Assembly: GCA_002840685.1 (NCBI GenBank)
Contig: PHBU01000006.1
Coordinates: 124,001 to 188,000 of the forward strand
Reading direction: 5' to 3'
DNA: 64,000 nucleotides
Origin: Chloroflexi bacterium HGW-Chloroflexi-6
Lineage (GTDB): Bacteria > Chloroflexota > Anaerolineae > Anaerolineales > Villigracilaceae
Under the pieces are notes generated by a model, which saw only the letters and a program-made list of their open reading frames with translations, was not told the origin of the DNA and did no database searches. This document shows positions 35,795-44,931 of this stretch, in pieces. Each line of letters begins with the position of its first letter. The stretch's first letter is position 1. The position numbers and the translations under genes are program-made.

Positions 35795-37231
35795 CTATTG
35801 ATTGACTTGATATTTTTCGACCATCTTCTGGTTGGTGGTCACATACAGCTTGTCCTGGTCGTCAAACGCCAGGCCATAGGCAAAATACTTCATCTTAATT
35901 ACGTCCAAATAGCGGCCGTCGTTGCTAAAAACTTGCACGCCCTGCGAGGCGCTGACAAAGATCCGCCCCTGCCCATCGACCTTGATCGCCTGAGGCGCGC
36001 GGAATTGGCCGGGTTCATCGCCATCGCTGCCAAAACGGTTGATAAATTTGCCATCTGGCCCAAAGATAAAAACGGCGTTGTTGAAATGGCCGAGCACATA
36101 AACCGTGCCCAAGCCATCGACGGCAACATTGGCAGACAATTCAGAGTCGCCCGAAACGGTTGAAACAGCGGCTTCCACAGCCTGAGTCACCTGTCCATCG
36201 GCGCTCAGCCAGATTATATCCTCCCCATTGGCAATCGTTACCATCGAACCATCCAGAGCGATATCGACATCTTCAAAGCGATAGTCGCTATGCTGGATCA
36301 CGCCCAGTGAGTTGCCCTGGCTGTCAAACTTGAGTATCTTGCCGGAAACCGGGATATAAATCGTGCCATCCCGGCCAACATCCATTTTGTCAAAATACGG
36401 GTCTACGTTGTTCTGCTCCGGGATAACCCACTGGGTCAGGAAGTTCCCCTGGGCATCGAAAGCCTGCACACGGCCATCGTCATAATTGGCCGCGTAAATA
36501 TTTCCGCTGAGCGGGTCAACCGCAATCGCACGCACATCGCCAAATTTGCCGGGGCCGGTTCCCTCGCCGCCAAAAGCCAGCTCCTGCGAAGCAAAACCGG
36601 CAACTGCCTCTTCCAGCGGGAAGGGGATTGGCAGTTCTTCAAGGCCGGGAAAATCAGAGGGGATCATCTCTTCAGCGCTGTTTACGGCAGCCAATGTCCC
36701 GACCAGCGCAATCCCAACCGGGACGAGCACGCTTGCCAGGATTCCCAGCACCAGGATCGTCACCAGGCAACCCACCCAACGCCCGACCTGCTGGGATGAC
36801 TTGGCATCCAGGGTTTGGACATGAATGCCTGGCCCGGTCGCCATCCTGACCTGCGACATGACATCCGCGGAGGTCAGGCCCATCCCTGCCAGGGTAATGG
36901 GCTGCCCGATCGAAAGCTTTTCAACCGCTTGACGGGCCGAAACATCATCGCTGCCGGTAATTTCGCGGTAAATCGCGACCGCTCTTTCTGTTTGGCCGGC
37001 TTCAGCCAGATCTTTAACTTCCTTGATGCGCCGGGCCTGGTTGATCAGGCTGCCCATGTCGCCAACACCGCTCAGGGTAAAATTGCTGGGCTTGGATGAA
37101 AAAGACGGTTTCGCGCGCAGGTTCTCAGGGACGATCACCGAACTGCTGCAATACGGGCAGCGGATGATCGGATCGCTGCCCTGGTAATCCAATGGCGCGC
37201 CACAGTTGGGACAATTAAACGTTAGGGACAT
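35795..37231 (-). CDS. Zinc-ribbon/NHL beta-propeller membrane protein
   Basis: The 478-residue protein has an N-terminal zinc ribbon (CPNCGAP...CPYCSSS), an L7/L12-like helical segment (about 75-110, GQTERAVAIYREITGSDDVS), a transmembrane helix (about 155-185), and then an NHL/SMP-30-like beta-propeller to the C-terminus (phrases such as AIAVDPLSGNIYAANYDDG, NVAVDGLGTVYVLG and AIKVDGQGRIFVS). The zinc ribbon would be cytoplasmic and the propeller extracytoplasmic. It may couple an outside signal to an inside partner, but this is inference. It is likely in one transcript with the smaller zinc-ribbon gene. Confidence 0.75.
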   Translation of the reverse strand: MSLTFNCPNCGAPLDYQGSDPIIRCPYCSSSVIVPENLRAKPSFSSKPSNFTLSGVGDMGSLINQARRIKEVKDLAEAGQTERAVAIYREITGSDDVSARQAVEKLSIGQPITLAGMGLTSADVMSQVRMATGPGIHVQTLDAKSSQQVGRWVGCLVTILVLGILASVLVPVGIALVGTLAAVNSAEEMIPSDFPGLEELPIPFPLEEAVAGFASQELAFGGEGTGPGKFGDVRAIAVDPLSGNIYAANYDDGRVQAFDAQGNFLTQWVIPEQNNVDPYFDKMDVGRDGTIYIPVSGKILKFDSQGNSLGVIQHSDYRFEDVDIALDGSMVTIANGEDIIWLSADGQVTQAVEAAVSTVSGDSELSANVAVDGLGTVYVLGHFNNAVFIFGPDGKFINRFGSDGDEPGQFRAPQAIKVDGQGRIFVSASQGVQVFSNDGRYLDVIKMKYFAYGLAFDDQDKLYVTTNQKMVEKYQVNQ

Positions 37232-37312
37232 TCTTCTCTCCTCGATTTACCAATATAAACTATTTTAGACTGTTTTTGGCGAAATTCAACCCGGAAAAAG
37301 GTCCCAGACCTG

Positions 37313-38197
37313 TTACAAGATCAGTTCGCCGCGCAGGACGGCCACCGCCCCACCGCCAACCTTGACCGTTTCAATGTCCTCGCGCGAGCCGACGACTTCA
37401 ACAGAGCCAATACCGGGGCGCTGCATCCAATGCCCTTGCTCAGCCAGAAAGCTGGGCGAGGCCAGCAGGCCGTAATGCCACAGGTAAGCCGCCATGCCGC
37501 CCGTCGCAGAGCCGGTAAAAGGGTCTTCGGCAATATCCGGCAGCAGGGCAAAGTGCCGGGCAAAGGTTTGTCCGCGCTCAAGCCCTTGCAAGCAAAACGG
37601 GTGGACACTGAAAAAATCCCCGTTCTGACGCAGCTCGGCGAACTTTTGCATATCGACCTGCGCCCGACGCAGGGGGTCGAGGCCCTTAAGCGGTATAAAA
37701 AGCTGGGGCGTGCCCGTGCTGACGGTCTGGATGCAGGCTCCGGGGAGCAAGTCCACGGGAGAAAGCCCAAAAGCGGGCAGCGCTTCTTCGGGAGAATAAA
37801 TCCGCAAAAACTGAGGCTTGCGCTGGCTCATGACCACCCGCTCGACTTTTCCGTCTTCAGCAAAAATCTCAACATCGATCGGCCCGTCGCGCAGTTCAAG
37901 CGGGATTTTGAGATAGGAATCTACCTTGAGCCGCCCGCTCTCGACCAGTGCAAAAACCGTGGCGACGGTTGGGTGGCCAGCCAGCGGAATTTCTTCAGCC
38001 GGCGTAAAATAACGCGCGCGAAAATGCCCATCCGGTTTTTTCCAGACAAAGGCGGTTTCGCTCAGGTTCATCTCACGCGCAATCGCCAACATGGTCTCAG
38101 CAGACAAATCCTGGCAGTCAAAAATAATGGCACACGGGTTGCCGCCCAGCGGCCGGTCTGTGAAGGCGTCGACTTGCATGAAAGGGTAGGATGGCAT
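37313..38197 (-). CDS. PhzF-family isomerase-like protein
   Basis: The 294-residue protein is a full-length PhzF/diaminopimelate-epimerase-fold protein. It starts PFMQVDAFTDRPLGGNPCAI and has the family catalytic Glu in NLSETAFVW, PLAGHPTVATVF in the first domain and EDPFTGSATGGMAAYL in the second. PhzF of phenazine synthesis performs an isomerisation; most homologues, like this one without phenazine genes nearby, have unknown substrates. It starts 3 bases after the HD-GYP gene ends, so they are probably cotranscribed. Confidence 0.9.
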   Translation of the reverse strand: MPSYPFMQVDAFTDRPLGGNPCAIIFDCQDLSAETMLAIAREMNLSETAFVWKKPDGHFRARYFTPAEEIPLAGHPTVATVFALVESGRLKVDSYLKIPLELRDGPIDVEIFAEDGKVERVVMSQRKPQFLRIYSPEEALPAFGLSPVDLLPGACIQTVSTGTPQLFIPLKGLDPLRRAQVDMQKFAELRQNGDFFSVHPFCLQGLERGQTFARHFALLPDIAEDPFTGSATGGMAAYLWHYGLLASPSFLAEQGHWMQRPGIGSVEVVGSREDIETVKVGGGAVAVLRGELIL

Positions 38198-38200
38198 GGT

Positions 38201-39328
38201 TTATTCCTTGAACTTGAGTGATGGGTCTTGAAGTAGCTCGCTGAAAGCCGCAACTGCCTGCGGGTCAAAATGTTTGCCAGCTTCGCTTTGCAAATAAGCC
38301 AGTGTTTTCTGCGGCGACCAGGCATCCCGATAGGAACGTTTGGTCGTCAGGGCGTCCCAGGCATCGACAACGGCAAAAATGCGCGCACTAAGCGGAATAT
38401 TCTCTCCCGAAAGCCCCTTCGGGTAACCGCCGCCATCCCAGTGTTCATGGTGGCAGAAGGGCACATCCAACGCCGGGCCAAGAAAAGGGACCTTTGCCAG
38501 ATACATCCGCGCATACTCTGGGTGCTTGCGCATGACCTGCCATTCTTCCTCGGTCAAGGGGTCAGTTTTGTGCAAAATCGCATCAGGAATGGCCATTTTA
38601 CCGATATCATGCAATAATACGCCACGGCGCAAATGGATCAAATCTTTTTCGGGAAATTTCATCTTGCGCGCCAAAATCAAGGTCAACTCACAAACTCGCG
38701 CAGAATGCCCCTGGGTTTCTGAGTCGCGCATTTCGAGAGCGGTTGCCCAACCCTGAATGGTTTCATCATAAGCTACGATCAGTTCGCGAATAGTACGGTT
38801 AAGCAGAGTCGAGATATAGTAAGAACCACCTGCCAGTACAGGCAAAATTAAACTTGCAAACAAATCAAAAGAAAAATCCCCCGGATAAGCAAAATAAACA
38901 AAAACATAAAAAGCAAGGAACGCCGCCACAAACAGAAACGATGCCAGGGGATGGATCAAAAAGCTGGACAATGCGATCGGCAGCGTGATCATAACCAGCG
39001 ACGAGGTCAGTTTACCCGGCGAATAAGATTGATAAATCACCAAAATGGCCGCAAACAAAATTCCCCAGGCTGAAAAAACCACCCAGCCACGGCGATTCAT
39101 CCACAAAAAGAAAAACAGAACTGCAAATACAAGCAAATCAACAAGAATGTTTTGCACGCGCCAGGGGGTGTGCGGATCAAGATACCACTCCACCAAGTTG
39201 ACCCAAAACAGGATAAAAGTGAGCCAACCACAAGCCTTGAGAAACACCCCCAATAATTTTTGGCGATATTCCAGAAAAATATATTTCTGATAATCCGTGA
39301 TGGAATCGGCCGAACAGTTGTTATTCAT
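38201..39328 (-). CDS. HD-GYP domain protein with membrane N-terminus
   Basis: The product (375 residues) has about six hydrophobic helices in the first 180 residues, then an HD-GYP domain: GHSARVCELTLILARKM, the HD pair in GVLLHDIGKMAIPD, HHEHWDGGGYPKGLSGENIP and the late segment DAWDALTTKRSYRDAW. These are the metal ligands and GYP loop of cyclic-di-GMP phosphodiesterases. The N-terminal helices probably sense a membrane or external signal. It lies upstream of phzF-like with a 3-base gap. Confidence 0.9.
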   Translation of the reverse strand: MNNNCSADSITDYQKYIFLEYRQKLLGVFLKACGWLTFILFWVNLVEWYLDPHTPWRVQNILVDLLVFAVLFFFLWMNRRGWVVFSAWGILFAAILVIYQSYSPGKLTSSLVMITLPIALSSFLIHPLASFLFVAAFLAFYVFVYFAYPGDFSFDLFASLILPVLAGGSYYISTLLNRTIRELIVAYDETIQGWATALEMRDSETQGHSARVCELTLILARKMKFPEKDLIHLRRGVLLHDIGKMAIPDAILHKTDPLTEEEWQVMRKHPEYARMYLAKVPFLGPALDVPFCHHEHWDGGGYPKGLSGENIPLSARIFAVVDAWDALTTKRSYRDAWSPQKTLAYLQSEAGKHFDPQAVAAFSELLQDPSLKFKE

Positions 39329-39512
39329 AAATTTACATACGCTGAAATATGAACCCTTCTGGTACTATTATAGCGTTGTCATACCGCTTTTGAAACAAAT
39401 AACCACTGTCATAAGCATCTCATTAGAAATACGGCCCAGAACTATGCAAATTCGGACAATATTTGTATAATTTTTCACAAGGAACTTATTTACAAGGTAA
39501 AAGAGAGGTTAT

Positions 39513-40481
39513 ATGGACAGTATGTTTTCTTCGAGAAAAGTGGTTATTGTCGGGGCGGGCGCGGTTGGGTCTAGTTTTGCCTATGCGCTTGCCCAAAAAG
39601 GAATTGCTGATGAAATCGCGCTGAGCGATATCAATCGTGACTATGCCGAAGGGCAAGTGCTCGACCTGGCGCACGGGCTGCCGTTTTACCCCAATATCCA
39701 GATCAAAGTTGGCACGGATCAAGACTATGCCGATGCGGCGGTGATTGTTATCACCGCCGGAGCAAAGCAAATGCCCGGCGAATCGCGCCTGAATTTGCTG
39801 CAAAAAAATGCAGCCATGATCGAGGGCATTATCGACAAGATTGTTGCCCAGAATTCAAAGGCTGTGATCGTGATCGCCAGCAACCCGGTGGACATCCTGA
39901 CCCATGTAGCGATTAAACGCTCTGGCTGGCCAAAAACCCGGGTGATCGGCTCCGGCACGGTGCTCGACAGCTCCCGCTTCCGCTACCTGCTCAGCAAACA
40001 CTGTGACGTGGATGTGACCAACGTCCACGCCTATATTTTGGGCGAACACGGCGACAGCGAGTTCCCGGCCTGGTCGATGACCCATGTCGGCGGCATTCCG
40101 ATCGAGGAGTATTGTCCGCAATGCGCCACCTGCGGCAATTGGGAATTGGAAAAAGATGAAATCGCGCGGCAGGTCAAAGAGTCTGCTTACCACATCATCA
40201 ACTACAAGGGCGCAACGTATTACGCGATCGGGATGGCCCTGGTGCGGATCACTGCAGCGATCTTGCAGGACCAAAACAGCGTGCTGACCGTTTCGACTCT
40301 GCTCGAAGGCGAATACGGATTGCGTGATGTCTGTCTCAGCATCCCTGCCATGCTGGGCAAGGATGGGATCAAGCGCATCACCGAGGCCAAGCTTACCCCC
40401 GAGGAGCAAACCCTGCTCGAGAAATCGGCAGAAACATTGCGAAAATCCTTTGCAGAACTTTCGCAGGAACAAACCGCATAA
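39513..40481 (+). CDS. ldh: L-lactate dehydrogenase
   Basis: The 322-residue enzyme has the NAD-binding glycine motif VGAGAVGSSFAYAL, the Gln of the lactate-specific loop in GAKQMPGESR (malate dehydrogenase would have Arg), the substrate Arg in NLLQKNAAM's neighbourhood, and the catalytic His motif GEHGDSEFPAWS. A CPQCATC insertion near residue 205 is also known in some thermophile lactate dehydrogenases. It reduces pyruvate to lactate with NADH, which fits fermentation. GAGAGG lies about 5 bases before the ATG, and TATAAT occurs near 39466. Confidence 0.95.
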   Translation: MDSMFSSRKVVIVGAGAVGSSFAYALAQKGIADEIALSDINRDYAEGQVLDLAHGLPFYPNIQIKVGTDQDYADAAVIVITAGAKQMPGESRLNLLQKNAAMIEGIIDKIVAQNSKAVIVIASNPVDILTHVAIKRSGWPKTRVIGSGTVLDSSRFRYLLSKHCDVDVTNVHAYILGEHGDSEFPAWSMTHVGGIPIEEYCPQCATCGNWELEKDEIARQVKESAYHIINYKGATYYAIGMALVRITAAILQDQNSVLTVSTLLEGEYGLRDVCLSIPAMLGKDGIKRITEAKLTPEEQTLLEKSAETLRKSFAELSQEQTA

Positions 40482-40485
40482 ACAA

Positions 40486-40513
40486 AAAATGCCCGGCATT
40501 GGCCGGGCATTTT
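40486..40513 (+). terminator. Terminator between ldh and lysS
   Basis: AATGCCCGGC / GCCGGGCATT stem with a short loop and flanking A/T tracts on both sides; it may serve both convergent genes. Confidence 0.85.
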
Positions 40514-40537
40514 CATTGTTACTCAGAAAATATTTTT

Positions 40538-42103
40538 CTATTCGTTGCGCAGGGCCGGGAAGAGCAAAACCTCGCGGATAGAGCGCTTGTTGGTCAGGAG
40601 CATGGTCAGGCGGTCAACACCCATGCCAAAACCGCCGTTCGGGGGCATACCGTAACGCATGGCGCGCAGGTAATCCTCGTCCATCGGATGTTTTTCTTCT
40701 TCTTCGTCGGTGTAGTCGCGGCCCATCTCGAGGAAACGCTGTTCCTGGTCGAGCGGGTCGTTCAGCTCGGTGAAGGCGTTGCACAACTCGAAACCGGCGG
40801 CATAACCCTCGAAACGCTCCACAGTCAGCGGGTCACCGGGTTTGGATTTGGCCAGGGGCGAAATATCGCGCGGATAATCGTAGAGGAAGGTCGGCTGGAT
40901 CAAGGTCGGTTCGAGGAACTCACCCACCAGGAAATCGATCAGCTTGCCGCGCGCAGCATGCGGGTCGGGGTTTTTGCCCGGATGTTTGCTCACAATTGCC
41001 TGGAACAGCGATTCAGCCGTCGGGTAGTCCGCGATGTCGATGCCGCTCGTATCGATGATTCCCTGCCGCATCTGGACTCGCTTCCAGGGGGCGGAAAAAT
41101 CCAGTTCATAATGCGTATTTTCATCTTTGTCGAAAACAAATTTGCGCGTGCCAAAAACCGTATCGCAAACATGGGCGATCATTTGCTCAGTCAGTTCCAT
41201 CACCTGCAAATAATCGGCGTAAGCCCAATAGAATTCGAGCTGGGTAAACTCGGGGTTGTGCTTGAAAGAAACGCCTTCATTGCGGAAATCGCGGCCGATC
41301 TCGTAAACGCGCTCAAAATTGCCAACCAGCAGGCGTTTGAGATACAGCTCGAAGGAAATGCGCAGGTACATATCCTGCTCAAGTTCGTTGTGATGAGTGG
41401 TAAAGGGACGCGCCGCCGCGCCGCCGTAAAGCGGCTGCAGGATGGGGGTTTCGACCTCAAGGAAGTCGTTGCCATCCAGGAAATTGCGGATGGACTTGAT
41501 GACCGCGGCCCGTTTGCGGAAGGTTTCACGCACATCGGGGTTGACCGCCAGGTCAGCATAGCGCTGGCGGGCGCGCAGTTCGGGATCTTCGAGCGCGGCA
41601 TGCCGCAGAACGGTGCCATCTTCGAGGGTTTCATCCTTGTCAGCCGGCAGCGGTGAGACAGATTTGGCCAACATGTGGAAATCATGGACCTGCAAGGTCG
41701 CTTCGCCAGTGCGGGTACGCATCATGACACCCGAAGCCTGGATAAAATCTCCCAGATCGAACATCTTGTTGAAGAAATCCACTTTCTCCTGGCCGAGTTC
41801 GTTAACGCGCAGGAAAAGCTGGATCTTGCCCGTCCCATCTTCAATGTGGGTAAAGACCAGCTTGCCCATCGGGCGGGTGGCGCGGATACGGCCAGCCAGG
41901 GTGACCCTGACCTCAACCGCTGGCTGACCAGTGGTTGAGCCAGCAGCAATCCCGGCGGCAGCCTCGGCAGCGGTCAGCGCGGCAATCGCCTGCTGGCTGG
42001 TATGGCTGCGTTCGGCGCGGGTCGGATACGGCTCGATGCCTTCAGCGCGTAATTCTTCAATTTTTTGAACACGGATTTTTTCAAGATGGGTGTATTCGGT
42101 CAT
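40538..42103 (-). CDS. lysS: Lysyl-tRNA synthetase, class II
   Basis: The 521-residue enzyme has an N-terminal OB-fold anticodon-binding domain (about 65-165) and a class II catalytic domain with motif 1 (FLEVETPILQPLYGGAAARPF), motif 2 (YEIGRDFRNEGVSFKHNPEF) and motif 3 (GFGMGVDRLTMLLTN). It charges tRNA-Lys. AAAGGAA precedes the ATG. greA lies upstream in the same direction with a terminator between, so lysS probably depends on its own promoter or readthrough. Confidence 0.97.
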   Translation of the reverse strand: MTEYTHLEKIRVQKIEELRAEGIEPYPTRAERSHTSQQAIAALTAAEAAAGIAAGSTTGQPAVEVRVTLAGRIRATRPMGKLVFTHIEDGTGKIQLFLRVNELGQEKVDFFNKMFDLGDFIQASGVMMRTRTGEATLQVHDFHMLAKSVSPLPADKDETLEDGTVLRHAALEDPELRARQRYADLAVNPDVRETFRKRAAVIKSIRNFLDGNDFLEVETPILQPLYGGAAARPFTTHHNELEQDMYLRISFELYLKRLLVGNFERVYEIGRDFRNEGVSFKHNPEFTQLEFYWAYADYLQVMELTEQMIAHVCDTVFGTRKFVFDKDENTHYELDFSAPWKRVQMRQGIIDTSGIDIADYPTAESLFQAIVSKHPGKNPDPHAARGKLIDFLVGEFLEPTLIQPTFLYDYPRDISPLAKSKPGDPLTVERFEGYAAGFELCNAFTELNDPLDQEQRFLEMGRDYTDEEEEKHPMDEDYLRAMRYGMPPNGGFGMGVDRLTMLLTNKRSIREVLLFPALRNE

Positions 42104-42199
42104 GAGATTTCCTTTTCTGTATTACCCGTTTTTGCGCCGACGCCCTGATTTTCTCCTGAATTACGGAGCCGGGTGGGGGTCGGGCCTGAACAGCGCAAC

Positions 42200-42247
42200 A
42201 AAAAACCTCGCGCCAAAGGACCCTGCATTCGCAGAGCCCGCGCGAGG
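42200..42247 (-). terminator. Intrinsic terminator after greA
   Basis: CCTCGCGC pairs with GCGCGAGG, with an inner CTCTGC/GCAGGG helix, followed on the minus strand by six T. It lies in the leader of lysS. Confidence 0.85.
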
Positions 42248-42270
42248 CCTGATGTGACTGCCCCGGTCTT

Positions 42271-42732
42271 CTAGGTCGTCTTAAGTAATTTAACTTTGAA
42301 TGATCCGCCTGGCGCTTCAACGACCACAACTTCATTCGGGTGGCGGTGAAGCAGAGCTTTACCTAGCGGCGATTCGTTCGAAATTTTACCAGCACGTGGG
42401 TCAGCCTCGGCAGCCCCGACAATAATATATTCTTCGGGTTCATCTTCATCGATTTGAACGAGGACGGTATCGCCAACCTCAACCGATGATGGATCGTGCT
42501 GGCCTTCGATCAGATGGGCTGTGGCAAGCAAAATATCAAGTTCTTGAATGCGGCCCTCAACAAAAGCCTGCTCATTCTTGGCAGCTTCATATTCAGCATT
42601 TTCGATCAGCTCCCCGCCCTCCATGGCCTCATGCAAGCGTTCGGCAACTTCCTGGCGCTTGGCTGTGCGCAGGTAATCGAGTTCATCCTGGAGTTTTTGG
42701 AAACCTTCTTTGGTCAAGTATGTTGCAGGCAT
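42271..42732 (-). CDS. greA: Transcription elongation factor GreA
   Basis: The 153-residue protein shows the N-terminal coiled-coil hairpin with the acidic tip residues (GELIENAEYEAAKNEQAFVE) and the C-terminal FKBP-like domain (ISNESPLGKALLHRHPNEVV). GreA stimulates cleavage of backtracked transcripts in RNA polymerase. A perfect 25-base palindrome stands in its 5' leader. Confidence 0.96.
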   Translation of the reverse strand: MPATYLTKEGFQKLQDELDYLRTAKRQEVAERLHEAMEGGELIENAEYEAAKNEQAFVEGRIQELDILLATAHLIEGQHDPSSVEVGDTVLVQIDEDEPEEYIIVGAAEADPRAGKISNESPLGKALLHRHPNEVVVVEAPGGSFKVKLLKTT

Positions 42733-42755
42733 AACATTCCCTGTCTATAAGATAT

Positions 42756-42780
42756 GTTGCATCCCAGCTTGGGATGCAAC
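42756..42780. promoter_or_regulatory. Perfect palindrome in the greA leader
   Basis: GTTGCATCCCA / TGGGATGCAAC, 11-bp arms around a 3-base centre, ending 24 bases upstream of the greA start codon. There is no T tract, so an operator or a 5' stabilising hairpin is more likely than a terminator. Confidence 0.5.
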
Positions 42781-42853
42781 GTGAAAATTACACGAAATAT
42801 GTTTAGACGTGGGCTAAATATATCACGATTTTTATCCGAAATCAAGCAATATT

Positions 42854-43630
42854 TTAGGATTGCTCCCGCTCCCACAAGTGTAAACCGTCAAATTTTTGAG
42901 CATATTCACGGATCTTCTGGCGCATATCCCCTTCATCGTCGAACAGCATCTTGATCTGCGATTTGTGCGCTGCGATACTTTCCTGCCATGCCTGTAAACC
43001 CTCAGCAGAAATATAAAAATTCTTGGTCGCCAGCCCGCTCGAAGCCTCGCTCAACTGGGCCGGGTCTCTAAAATAATACGGGATATCAGCGTAATACCAC
43101 AACGGCCGCCCCACTTTTTCGAGTGCAGCGCGCACCATCAGGTGATCCACATGCCTGCCCAGCGTCAGCGGGCATACCAGCACATCATACTGGTTCAATT
43201 TTTCTGAAACCAGGCCGACAACTTCATCGATGACGGCCGCATCGCGCGGATTTTGCCCGCCAAAAATACCGTCCGGATAAAGCAGGGAGCCGGTCTGGGT
43301 GCGGCGATAAATGCAATCGGGCACGGAAAAATGCACAGCCAGCGCACCTACCCTGCGGCAGGCGTTCTGGTCTTCGATGCGGCGCAAAGCCACAGTTTCC
43401 TGGGGCGTGCCGGTTTGCCAGGAATCGTGCATCTCCTGAGTGAACGGCGAAAGCGGCCCGGGCGGCGGATCTCCGGCGCAAATCGTCCAGATCTCGACCG
43501 GTATGCCGGTGTGGGTTTGTTCCCAGATCAGGCCGCCGCACGAAAGAACCGCATCGTCAAAGTGGGGGGAGATATAAATCCAGCGCATAATAGTGGGCTG
43601 AGTATAAGAAGATTCAGGGTCAGATTGCAT
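42854..43630 (-). CDS. PIG-L family deacetylase
   Basis: The 258-residue protein has the zinc-binding signature SPHFDDAVLSCGG of the LmbE/PIG-L fold and the third ligand in LTLGRHVDHLMVRAAL. Family members remove N-acetyl groups from sugars such as GlcNAc in precursor molecules. I kept ATG 43630, preceded by CACGGAA at about 7 bases; the ATG at 43588, right before RWIYISPHFDDA, is equally plausible from family alignments. The gene is in the same direction as sbcD upstream. Confidence 0.85.
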   Translation of the reverse strand: MQSDPESSYTQPTIMRWIYISPHFDDAVLSCGGLIWEQTHTGIPVEIWTICAGDPPPGPLSPFTQEMHDSWQTGTPQETVALRRIEDQNACRRVGALAVHFSVPDCIYRRTQTGSLLYPDGIFGGQNPRDAAVIDEVVGLVSEKLNQYDVLVCPLTLGRHVDHLMVRAALEKVGRPLWYYADIPYYFRDPAQLSEASSGLATKNFYISAEGLQAWQESIAAHKSQIKMLFDDEGDMRQKIREYAQKFDGLHLWEREQS

Positions 43631-43663
43631 GGCAGTTCCGTGACAGGTTGGCTTGTGCCAGAA

Positions 43664-44929
43664 CTAGAATTCGGGCCCGGAGTCGGATAAAACCTGACGC
43701 GCAAGCGCCTGTAAACGCGAGGTTTCATCCTCACCGATATGCAGGCTGCCCCAGTAGGTGTCAAGCAGTTCGAGCGGCGTCAGGGCCGCGATCGACTGGT
43801 CGGCAGACAGGCGCACCCGTGAGTCAATCTGTGGTCGTTTGACAAAATGAAATTCCAGGGCAGATTTGGCGTGCTCGCGCAGCGCGGATTCGTCGATCAG
43901 TTTTTCGAGATCTCGTGGATATTCGACCACCAGGCGCACGATCGCACCGGACATTTGGTCTGCGGCCGGTAAAGCGGCGATCAGACCCTCGGTCAGGTGC
44001 TCGCCCGACTGCACGCGGACGAATTTATCGACAAACGGACGCACCCCGTCGAGTTTGTGCCAGTGGACGCTGGTTTTTCCCTTCTCGATCTCGGCGATAA
44101 CGAAGAATTTATCGTCGGCGACCTCGCCAAAATCGACCCGCTCAATTGAACCGGGGTAAATGACCGGGGGATGACCGTAGACGGTCTTATCCTTGCGGTA
44201 GGGGCCGGGGCCGTTCAGATTCTGCGGCTTGTGAATGTGCCCGAGGGCAACATAATCCAGTTTGGGGTTTTTGACCATAGAGCCGGAGAGCACCAGGTCG
44301 TTGCCAAGCATGACCATACGCTCGCCGCCATAGACGGCTCCCTGGACCGAGGCGTGCGCCGTCAGGATCAACGGCAGGGACGGGTCAGCCTTTTCAAGAT
44401 ATTCTTCAAAAAGTTGGGACAGGCGCGTTTCGAGTTCGGTGTAAATTTCGGCGCTGTCACCGGCGCCCGTATCGAGAGCAGCCATCAGGCCCGAGCGCGA
44501 GACCCAGGGCAGGCCAATCACATTTAACGGCAGCCCGTCCAAATCATCCGGGCCAAGCAGTTGCGGTTTCGAAATGACCCGCACATGCGGCACGTTCAGC
44601 GTTTCGAACTCCTGAATGGCGTGGGCGCGGCCGATGGCCGGGGAAAGATCATGGTTGCCGACCAGCAAGATGGTCGGGATGCCGGCCTGGGACAGGCGCA
44701 TGATACGTTTGCCCCACTCGCGCTGGAAAGTCGGCGCGGGCGAGCGGTCCTTGTAGGCATCCCCGGCAAAGATGACCAGGTCCACCTTTTCGGCAACCGC
44801 CGTCTCGACGATCGTATCGAGTGATTTGAGAAAATCGAGCACACGCACCGGCAACCCGGTCTGCGGATCGTGGCGGCCATAATTGGCCATGTCGATATGG
44901 GCATCGGCGAAATGCAGGATCCTGATCAC
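43664..44929 (-). CDS. sbcD: Exonuclease SbcD-like metallophosphoesterase
   Basis: The 421-residue protein contains the calcineurin-type nuclease motifs of SbcD/Mre11: FADAHID, FAGDAYKDRS, LVGNHDLS, LTAHASVQG and ALGHIHKPQ. The capping region follows (about 300-420). With SbcC it would resect DNA ends and hairpins, but no sbcC is in the window. I chose GTG 44929 because a G-rich stretch acts as binding site about 6 bases upstream; ATG 44944 overlaps the preceding gene by 13 bases. Confidence 0.88.
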   Translation of the reverse strand: MIRILHFADAHIDMANYGRHDPQTGLPVRVLDFLKSLDTIVETAVAEKVDLVIFAGDAYKDRSPAPTFQREWGKRIMRLSQAGIPTILLVGNHDLSPAIGRAHAIQEFETLNVPHVRVISKPQLLGPDDLDGLPLNVIGLPWVSRSGLMAALDTGAGDSAEIYTELETRLSQLFEEYLEKADPSLPLILTAHASVQGAVYGGERMVMLGNDLVLSGSMVKNPKLDYVALGHIHKPQNLNGPGPYRKDKTVYGHPPVIYPGSIERVDFGEVADDKFFVIAEIEKGKTSVHWHKLDGVRPFVDKFVRVQSGEHLTEGLIAALPAADQMSGAIVRLVVEYPRDLEKLIDESALREHAKSALEFHFVKRPQIDSRVRLSADQSIAALTPLELLDTYWGSLHIGEDETSRLQALARQVLSDSGPEF

Positions 44930-44931
44930 GA

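Noticed and set aside
39700..40200. CxxC insertion in lactate dehydrogenase as a novelty
   Set aside because: Similar Cys pairs are known in lactate dehydrogenases of other lineages such as Thermotoga, so it is not unusual.
40499..41656. Long open frame (385 codons) antisense to lysS
   Set aside because: It starts in the ldh/lysS terminator and is fully opposite a housekeeping gene with clear class II synthetase motifs.
42104..42270. Possible T-box riboswitch before lysS
   Set aside because: The leader contains a GC-rich terminator with an AGGGT segment, but the conserved T-box sequence and specifier stem are not found; it is explained as the greA terminator.
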